Source of the DNA: Acinetobacter indicus CIP 110367
GTDB taxonomy: Bacteria; Pseudomonadota; Gammaproteobacteria; Pseudomonadales; Moraxellaceae
NCBI RefSeq assembly: GCF_000488255.1
Contig: NZ_KI530756.1
Location: 291,001 to 355,000 of the forward strand
Reading direction: 5' to 3'
DNA length: 64,000 nt
Shown here piece after piece: positions 55,161-64,000 of the stretch. Positions within the stretch are counted from its first letter, which is position 1, and every line of letters starts with the position of its first letter. Below the pieces are notes generated by a model that did not search any database, had not been told where the DNA came from, and was given only the letters and a program-made list of their open reading frames with translations. The position numbers and the translations under genes were made by a program.

Positions 55161-55514
55161 ATGACCGTACAACGTTTACATGTCGCACAGCGCTATTCAG
55201 AAATTGCCATTTCAGGCCATCTGGTGCATTTGGCCGGCCAGCTGGCAGAAGACACCAGCCTGGATATTCGCGGTCAGACCCGCCAGACCCTTGAGATAAT
55301 TGACCGTTTACTGGCTGAAGCCGGCACCGATAAAAGTCATATCATGTCAGTCATGATTTTCTTAAAAGATATCGAGCAGGACTATGCAGCCATGAATGAA
55401 ATCTGGGATACCTGGGTCGCCGATATTGAAGCGCTGCCCCGTACCTGTGTGGAAGCCAAGCTGTATCAGCCCGAAGTCCTGGTTGAAATGACTGTGGTCG
55501 CGGTTAAACCATAA
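55161..55514 (+). CDS. RidA-family protein (Rid deaminase-like)
   Basis: A 117-residue protein of the YjgF/YER057c/UK114 fold: ISGHLVHLAGQLAED, TRQTLEIIDRLLAEAGTDKSHI, VMIFLKDIEQDYAAMNEIWDTWV and PRTCVEAKLYQPEVLVEMTVVAV. The arginine in LPRTCVEA corresponds to the imine-binding arginine of RidA. It probably belongs to a Rid subfamily other than RidA itself. The ATG at 55161 matches family start. Confidence 0.88.
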   Translation: MTVQRLHVAQRYSEIAISGHLVHLAGQLAEDTSLDIRGQTRQTLEIIDRLLAEAGTDKSHIMSVMIFLKDIEQDYAAMNEIWDTWVADIEALPRTCVEAKLYQPEVLVEMTVVAVKP

Positions 55515-55526
55515 AAATTTGAGATA

Positions 55527-55553
55527 AAAAGCATCTGTTTAGATGCTTTTTTT
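55527..55553. terminator. Terminator between RidA-family and DUF2726 genes
   Basis: AAAAGCATCT-GTTT-AGATGCTTTT followed by T residues; serves the plus-strand gene and abuts the convergent gene's stop. Confidence 0.9.
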
Positions 55554-56086
55554 CAACCCAACGCGCCCATTCTGCGCGCTGAGGCCGGATAGAACGCCAA
55601 TTTCTTTTTTGGCAGATCAAGCGCCTCCAGATTTTCAGCGCCCTCCAGTAACCCAAATTCTTCACGCAACTGCTGATATTCCGGCACCTGATCAAAGCTG
55701 ATTACGGTATAACCGGCCATCCGCAGCAATTCATTCTGATACTGAATATGCTGACGTTTTAAGGTCAGGGTATCATCCAGGGTAATCACGGCCAGTACCT
55801 GATAAGCATCATCCAGCACCACAAAGTCCGCCACCATATTGCGGTATTTATTGCGGGTACGCGGTAGTTTGGTGGTCAGTAGCGCATCAAAAGACACATG
55901 GGTCAGCACGGTATGGGTCGGTAAAATTTCTTTCAGCCGGGTATAGGTCAGCTGCTCATTCAAACTGAAAATAGCGCGGCGTTTCAGGGTACTGTCGGTC
56001 TGGCGTTTGGCCTGAATGGCATGCCTGGCTGCCATGATGAGCAACCCTGCCAGAATAAGACTTGCGAGAATAATATAAACAGTCAT
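55553..56086 (-). CDS. DUF2726-containing membrane-anchored protein
   Basis: A 177-residue protein. A single N-terminal helix (YIILASLILAGLLIMAAR) anchors it. A DUF2726 domain follows: KRRAIFSLNEQLTYTRLKEILP, RNMVADFVVLDDAYQVLAVITLDD and LRMAGYTVISFDQVP. DUF2726 resembles a restriction-endonuclease-like fold (D...xVxLDD), and its function is unknown. Confidence 0.82.
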   Translation of the reverse strand: MTVYIILASLILAGLLIMAARHAIQAKRQTDSTLKRRAIFSLNEQLTYTRLKEILPTHTVLTHVSFDALLTTKLPRTRNKYRNMVADFVVLDDAYQVLAVITLDDTLTLKRQHIQYQNELLRMAGYTVISFDQVPEYQQLREEFGLLEGAENLEALDLPKKKLAFYPASARRMGALG

Positions 56087-56371
56087 GAGGTTAATCCTTT
56101 AATACTCTATTCTTATAATTTATTCGGTATCTCACCGATTATTTTTCAAATACAAGTATAACGTTTTGCTTATTATAAATAGGTTAAATTTAAGAAACTT
56201 AAAGCAATGCTGACGAAAGATGCATAAACACTGACAGTCTGTTGCAGAGCAAGTTTCCAGGAAAAACCATCTCCTTGTTTTTCCTCAAGCTAATGTATAC
56301 CAACTTTTATGAGCTTCACAATTCTTTTCAAACCGATTGTCTGACAAATCCGACAAAATGTGCGCCAGAAA
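56087..56371. other. 285-bp AT-rich intergenic region, nothing clear
   Basis: Upstream region of the DUF2726 gene, which should contain its promoter. A 114-codon plus-strand frame beginning here mostly overlaps the ygiQ tail antisense and is not supported. Confidence 0.4.
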
Positions 56372-56394
56372 AAAGGACGCACTTGGCGTCCTTT
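56372..56394 (-). terminator. Terminator of ygiQ
   Basis: AAAGGACGC-ACTTG-GCGTCCTTT; on the minus strand it is followed by a T run. It begins 6 bp past the stop. Confidence 0.88.
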
Positions 56395-56400
56395 CCTGAT

Positions 56401-58800
56401 TTAAGCACGGGATTTTGGCTTAGACCTGCCTTTGGTCTTTGCGCCGCCAAATGGACGTTTTTCACCAGTTTCACGTGGTGGCAAACCAGTGTGCTGGGTC
56501 AACATCTGGCCTTTTTTCGGACGATTCGACTGACCCTGATTTTGGCCTTGACCACGGTTACCATGTTGACCGGTACGTTTCTGTGAATCTCCGGCCAGCG
56601 TCGAGTTTTTCTTACGCGCCGACTGATACTGTCCTTCCGTGCCTTGCGGCTGATAGGTCGGAATCAGATGCTGCTTGGAATTGCCAATCAAATCGGCACG
56701 GCCCATCTCTTTTAAAGCCTCACGTAACAATGGCCAGTTGTTTGGATCATGGTAACGCAAGAAGGCTTTGTGCAGACGACGACGTTTCTCACCCTTCACA
56801 ATATCAACATCTTCGGTATAACGCGCCACTTTGGCCAGCGGGTTTTTACCGGTGTAATACATGGTGGTGGCGGTGGCCATTGGCGATGGATAGAAGGTCT
56901 GTACCTGATCAGCACGGAAACCATTCTTTTTCAGCCAGATCGCCAGGTTCATCATGTCGTAGTCGGTGGTGCCCGGATGCGCCGCGATGAAATACGGAAT
57001 CAGATACTGTTCCTTGCCGGCTTCCTTGCTGAAACGATCAAACATTTGCTTGAAGCGGTCATAGGTACCAATACCGGGCTTCATCATCTTCGATAACGGA
57101 CCTTTTTCGGTATGTTCTGGTGCAATCTTCAGATAACCCCCAACGTGGTGGGTCACCAGTTCACGCACATATTCCGGATTCAGTACCGCCAGGTCATAAC
57201 GCAGACCGGAACCAATCAAAATCTTTTTAATGCCTTTAATCGCACGTGCTTTACGGTATAGCTGGGTCAGTGGTGCATGATCGGTATGCAGGTTCTGACA
57301 CACGCCTGGGAATACACAGGACGACTTACGGCAGTTCTTTTCAATTTCCGGATCTTTACAGTGCAAGCGGTACATGTTAGCGGTTGGACCACCTAAGTCC
57401 GAGATAATCCCGGTAAAGCCCGGTGCGGTATCACGGATTTTTTCCACTTCACGCAAAATCGACTCTTCCGAACGGTTCTGGATGATACGGCCTTCGTGTT
57501 CGGTAATCGAACAGAACGTACAGCCCCCAAAACAGCCACGCATGATGTTCACCGAGAACTTGATCATGTCGAACGCCGGGAAACGTGCATCGCCATAAGC
57601 TGGATGTGGCAGACGTGCATATGGCAGGTCAAACACATAATCCATTTCTTCAGTGGTCAATGGAATTGGTGGTGGATTAATCCAGACATCACGCTCGCCG
57701 TGTTTTTGCACCAAAGCACGTGCGTTGCCCGGGTTGGTTTCCAAATGCAGAATACGGTTGGCATGTGCATACAGTACCGGATCATTGGCCACGTCTTCAA
57801 AAGATGGCAAACGAATAACCGCCAGTTCACGTGGTGGCAGTTTATGCTTAATGGCTTTTGAGGCTGGTTGCAGCTGAACAATCTGCGTATCGGCATCCAG
57901 GTTGTCGCCTTCACGGACAATCGGATTGGCCACCATTTCTTTTTGGAAATTCTGGTACTGGCTTAAGCTGTTACCCTTTTCTTTTTCAACTTCACAGCCA
58001 TCAATATCTTCGGTCATCACATAGGGGTTGATGATCGGATCGACACGGCCAATAGTATCGACATCATTGGAAGCGATTTCCACAAACTTGGCTTTGGCTG
58101 CACGGTTATGTTTATTGATAATAAAGGCAGTACCGCGCACATCGGTGATATCGGTAATTTTTTCGCCTTTGGCCAGACGATGCATCACTTCAATAATGGA
58201 ACGCTCGCCATTACCGTACATCAATAAATCGGCTTTTGAATCCATCAGAATTGAACGACGGACTTTGTCTGACCAGTAATCATAATGCGCAATACGACGC
58301 AGTGAACCTTCGATCCCGCCAAGTAACACCGGCACATCCGGGAAGGCTTCACGACAGCGCTGGCAATACACGGTTGCAGCACGGTCTGGACGTTTGTTCG
58401 GGACATTATCTGGTGAATAGGCATCATCCGAGCGGATTTTGCGGTCCGCGGTATAACGGTTGATCATCGAGTCCATATTGCCGGCGGTGACGCCCCAGGC
58501 AATATTCGGTTTACCTAAGGCACGAAAGGCCTCGACATTGGTCCAGTCAGGCTGCGCGATAATTCCGACCCGGAAACCTTGCGCTTCCAGCACACGGCCA
58601 ATAATACCGGATACAAAAGATGGATGATCAATATAGGCATCGCCGCAGACCAGAATAAAGTCACAGCTATCCCAGCCGAGTTGGTCCATTTCCTCGCGTG
58701 ACATCGGCAAAAATGGCGCGGGTTCAAAACATGACGCCCAATATTTGTCGTAATCAAACAACGCTTTCGGCGCGGTTTGAGCGGTATAAGCAGTAGACAT
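56401..58800 (-). CDS. ygiQ: YgiQ-family radical SAM protein
   Basis: A 799-residue protein with an N-terminal domain (residues 1-370) and a radical SAM core whose [4Fe-4S] ligands are in [17 protein letters not shown] (CxxxCxxC). [19 protein letters not shown] and [20 protein letters not shown] are typical YgiQ blocks. The C-terminus is a basic, low-complexity tail (SRPKKGQML...TKGRSKPKS). The reaction catalysed is not established. The ATG at 58800 was chosen over a TTG three codons earlier. Confidence 0.93.
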   Translation of the reverse strand: MSTAYTAQTAPKALFDYDKYWASCFEPAPFLPMSREEMDQLGWDSCDFILVCGDAYIDHPSFVSGIIGRVLEAQGFRVGIIAQPDWTNVEAFRALGKPNIAWGVTAGNMDSMINRYTADRKIRSDDAYSPDNVPNKRPDRAATVYCQRCREAFPDVPVLLGGIEGSLRRIAHYDYWSDKVRRSILMDSKADLLMYGNGERSIIEVMHRLAKGEKITDITDVRGTAFIINKHNRAAKAKFVEIASNDVDTIGRVDPIINPYVMTEDIDGCEVEKEKGNSLSQYQNFQKEMVANPIVREGDNLDADTQIVQLQPASKAIKHKLPPRELAVIRLPSFEDVANDPVLYAHANRILHLETNPGNARALVQKHGERDVWINPPPIPLTTEEMDYVFDLPYARLPHPAYGDARFPAFDMIKFSVNIMRGCFGGCTFCSITEHEGRIIQNRSEESILREVEKIRDTAPGFTGIISDLGGPTANMYRLHCKDPEIEKNCRKSSCVFPGVCQNLHTDHAPLTQLYRKARAIKGIKKILIGSGLRYDLAVLNPEYVRELVTHHVGGYLKIAPEHTEKGPLSKMMKPGIGTYDRFKQMFDRFSKEAGKEQYLIPYFIAAHPGTTDYDMMNLAIWLKKNGFRADQVQTFYPSPMATATTMYYTGKNPLAKVARYTEDVDIVKGEKRRRLHKAFLRYHDPNNWPLLREALKEMGRADLIGNSKQHLIPTYQPQGTEGQYQSARKKNSTLAGDSQKRTGQHGNRGQGQNQGQSNRPKKGQMLTQHTGLPPRETGEKRPFGGAKTKGRSKPKSRA

Positions 58801-58918
58801 GGCTAGCAATTCTCGGCTGGCAGATGGAAGATCAGAAAAGATCGAAAGATGAAAGCCGAGTATTTTAGCATGAATTCCAAGTGGCTTGCTTGATTATAAT
58901 TTATACAAAATCAAGTTT

Positions 58919-60148
58919 TTAATTTTTAATCTGTGCCGTGGGTGCAGTGCTGCTTAATTTTTTCAGATATAGGGTCAATATCAGGCCCAACAACAGCAGA
59001 CTTGCGATAAAGATCAATAAGCCAGGCCAGTCCCAGCGCTCCCAGATCAGACCGCTACCACTGCCGAGCACGCTCGAGCCCAAGTAATAGCAGAACAGAT
59101 ATAAAGATGAACCCACCGCCCGATACTGTAATGATTGCACCGTCACCCAGCTGCTACAAAGAGAATGTGCTGCAAAAAAAGCAAAGGTAAAAATCAGCAG
59201 CCCGACTAACACGACCGCCAGCTGATTCAGTAACATTAGCGCCAGACTGGCCCACATCACCAGCAGCATCAACGGTAACACTTTTTCCCGGCCAAACTTT
59301 TGTCCCCACTGTGCTGCCCGTGGTGAACTGTAAATTCCAGCCAGATAGGCCACAGAAATCAGCCCGATCCAGGTTTGTGGCAAAGCAAAAGGCTCATCCA
59401 GCAGATGATAGCTCATGTAGTTAAATACCGAGACAAAGCATCCCATTAGAATGAAGCCCTGAAGAAACAGAATTCTTAATTTTGGATCGGCCAGATTTTT
59501 GGCAAAGGCCTGTTTAAAACGCGATAATTGAATTGGATAGGACTGGAAATTCCGGGAATTGGGCAACAGCCAGTAAAACAGAATCGCAATCGCCAGGTTA
59601 ATCACACCAATGATTAAAGTTGCATATTGCCAGGAAATAAAATCCACCAGGACTCCGGCAATTAAACGGCCACTCATGCCGCCAATTGCGGTGCCTGAAA
59701 TATATAAGCCCATGGCAAAGCCAACATCTTTGGCCGCAATTTCTTCGCCAATATAGGTCATTGCCACCGCGGCCACCCCACTGACTGCCATGCCAATCAG
59801 GACACGGGTGCTGAGAAAAAATGACCACTGTGGCAATAAGGCACTGGCTATTAACAGTAAGGCCGCAGAGAACAATGCCACGACCATAATCTGTTTACGC
59901 CCGACCCGATCTGAAATCAGGCCGGTAAATAATAGAGCGGCGGCCAAAGCAAAGGTCGAAAAAGATAAGGGAAAACTACTTTGAGTCGGACTGACCTGAA
60001 AGAACTGGGCCAGAATCGGCATCATCGGTTGAACACAGTACAAGGCAGAAAAGGAGGCAAAACCGGCCAAAAACAAAGAGAGAAGAATGGCCTTAAACTG
60101 AGGAGAATCGTGCTCAATTTGCTGAGTCTGGCTTTGGGAATCTGACAT
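58919..60148 (-). CDS. MFS transporter, YnfM/arabinose-efflux-like
   Basis: A 409-residue, twelve-helix transporter. LFLAGFASFSALYCVQPMMPILAQFFQVSPTQSSF is typical of the YnfM/NepI-like DHA1 branch; motif A is GLISDRVGRKQIMV. The substrate is unknown. The ATG at 60148 has GGAG five bases upstream; an in-frame GTG two codons earlier is less likely. It lies just downstream of the rRNA operon, separated by a strong terminator. Confidence 0.85.
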   Translation of the reverse strand: MSDSQSQTQQIEHDSPQFKAILLSLFLAGFASFSALYCVQPMMPILAQFFQVSPTQSSFPLSFSTFALAAALLFTGLISDRVGRKQIMVVALFSAALLLIASALLPQWSFFLSTRVLIGMAVSGVAAVAMTYIGEEIAAKDVGFAMGLYISGTAIGGMSGRLIAGVLVDFISWQYATLIIGVINLAIAILFYWLLPNSRNFQSYPIQLSRFKQAFAKNLADPKLRILFLQGFILMGCFVSVFNYMSYHLLDEPFALPQTWIGLISVAYLAGIYSSPRAAQWGQKFGREKVLPLMLLVMWASLALMLLNQLAVVLVGLLIFTFAFFAAHSLCSSWVTVQSLQYRAVGSSLYLFCYYLGSSVLGSGSGLIWERWDWPGLLIFIASLLLLGLILTLYLKKLSSTAPTAQIKN

Positions 60149-60291
60149 ATACACTCCAATTATGTTATGAGTATACGCCGGTTCCGGTTAAATTGGGGGC
60201 TTCAATTTCAACCGATTAAAAGCTGGTTTAAACGGAGAGAAGAACCCTCCATAAATTCTACTTTCTTAAGCACATAAATTTTCTGCATAAA

Positions 60292-60324
60292 AAAATCCCC
60301 CTAGCTTTTAGCTAGGGGGATTTT
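60292..60324 (-). terminator. rRNA operon terminator
   Basis: A 15-bp stem AAAATCCCCCTAGCT / AGCTAGGGGGATTTT with a TTT loop lies about 12 bp past the 5S gene. On the minus strand it is followed by a T run. Confidence 0.93.
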
Positions 60325-60335
60325 GAATTAATGAG

Positions 60336-60449
60336 CTGGCGATGACTTACTCTCACATGGGTAACCCCACACTACCATCAGCGCTAAGAGGTTTCACTTC
60401 TGAGTTCGGGAAGGGATCAGGTGGTTCACTCTTGCTATTGTCGCCAGCA
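60336..60449 (-). rRNA. rrf: 5S ribosomal RNA
   Basis: The minus strand begins near GTGCTGGCGACAATAGCAAG and ends in GCCAGCTC-like sequence, with the 5S landmarks GAACCACCTGATCCC and GAAGTGAAAC...AGCGC. Length is about 114 nt; ends are approximate to a few bases. Confidence 0.93.
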
Positions 60450-60623
60450 CAACTGTTATGGACTTGTTCGGGTCTTAGTTACTTTGCTTAAGCTTGATGC
60501 TTTTGCATGTAATGCCTTACTTTGTTCCAAATGAGTTATTAACGGATTGGCTATTGGGTCTGAATTTTATTGTGTCGCATTAACTAAATCAAGGATTAGT
60601 TTAGAATTCAGCTTGATACAACA

Positions 60624-63546
<2,923 letters not shown>

Positions 63547-63882
63547 CGTTAATCCCTACAAGTAGGATTAAGACAATTAAATAAATAATTAATTATCTAT
63601 TTAATCTACAGTTCGAAGTCCCGTGCACTTAAGCACCGTACAGCTTCAATCTAAATTCATATACCAAAACGCTTGATTCAGTTAATTTGCTAGTTCTCAA
63701 TTCAATCTACGTTCATCAACCCGTCATAACAACGCGTTAACGTATATTGATTGAGTGAACAATTTATTTCAGACTCAATTTTGCCAATCTGTTAATGATT
63801 CACTGCATCCTCGTCGGACTGCAGTCAACTGTGATAAATCACAGAGATTAATAAGCATAAACTTACTAAGCTCTATAATCTA
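63547..63882. other. rRNA operon spacer between tRNA-Ala and 23S
   Basis: About 336 bp of transcribed spacer on the minus strand, with no tRNA or gene besides the flanking ones. Confidence 0.7.
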
Positions 63883-63958
63883 TGGTGGAGACTAGGAGAG
63901 TCGAACTCCTGACCTCCTGCGTGCAAAGCAGGCGCTCTACCAACTAAGCTAAGTCCCC
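63883..63958 (-). tRNA. tRNA-Ala (anticodon TGC)
   Basis: The minus strand reads GGGGACTTAGCTTAGTTGG..., anticodon arm CCTGCTTTGCACGCAGG with anticodon TGC, T-arm AGGAGTTCGACTCTCCT and encoded CCA. 76 nt. Its position between 16S (beyond the window) and 23S is the usual place for tRNA-Ile/tRNA-Ala. Confidence 0.96.
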
Positions 63959-64000
63959 AGCTTATCATATAAGTCAATGTTCTGATTTCTATTCGCTCTG

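Noticed and set aside
56439..56990. 183-codon plus-strand frame
   Set aside because: Antisense to the ygiQ 3' end; no SD and no domain.

Overview
The window is a bacterial chromosome segment, almost certainly Acinetobacter and probably not A. baumannii itself. The evidence is the glnK-amtB, ubiK-comM, nrdR-ribD, fadD, parC and dinB genes, a ParC that numbers like the Acinetobacter protein (S84/E88), and an island inserted in comM, the known hotspot for AbaR/Tn6022-type elements. The backbone is moderately GC-rich with few gaps. The right end is an rRNA operon read on the minus strand.

Left flank (1-5305): on the minus strand, nrdR-ribD-D12 DNA methyltransferase (partial) and glnK-amtB with a sigma-54-like promoter; on the plus strand, ubiK and the first 280 codons of comM.

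Mobile element (5306-32305, 27,000 bp): an apparently complete Tn7-like transposon of the comM-targeting Tn6022/AbaR-backbone type. It has TGT...ACA ends, repeated putative TnsB boxes and a 5-bp target duplication (GTGGC), and it splits comM in frame. Its right arm carries tnsA, tnsB, tnsC, a TniQ/TnsD-like gene and a zinc-ribbon tniE-like gene. The cargo has no antibiotic resistance gene. It is a defence and metal-resistance set: (a) a STAND NTPase-TPR gene plus a PIN nuclease gene; (b) an HTH-ImmA/IrrE regulator, a candidate structured RNA and a tiny protein, directly upstream of (c) a CBASS operon with CD-NTase, Cap2 (E2-E1), Cap3 (JAB) and Cap4 (DUF4297-SAVED), followed by a protein that may be related to TnsE; (d) a CzcD/ArsR metal-efflux pair; (e) a copper regulon (CopA, CueR, CopZ-like chaperone, ferredoxin, tandem DUF305 lipoprotein) with three MerR/CueR-type promoters with 19-bp spacers; (f) a second, minimal CBASS made of a CD-NTase and a convergent Cap15-like effector that lies directly behind the transposition genes.

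Right flank (32306-64000): the rest of comM, then ordinary chromosome: outer-membrane proteins, ppa, MAPEG protein, fadD, parC, MFS transporters, TRIC channel, YchJ-like protein, TerC-CBS protein, LOG-family hydrolase, PiT-like permease, choice-of-anchor I lipoprotein, GH25 lysozyme, MBL hydrolase, dinB, RidA-family protein, DUF2726 protein, ygiQ and an MFS gene. It ends with a minus-strand rRNA operon (tRNA-Ala, 23S, 5S) whose 16S lies outside the window.

The most interesting part is the element: two different CBASS systems in one Tn7-like transposon, one with a TnsE-resembling gene at its 3' end and an ImmA/IrrE-type control module at its 5' end, the other with its effector placed as the last gene of the transposition transcription unit.
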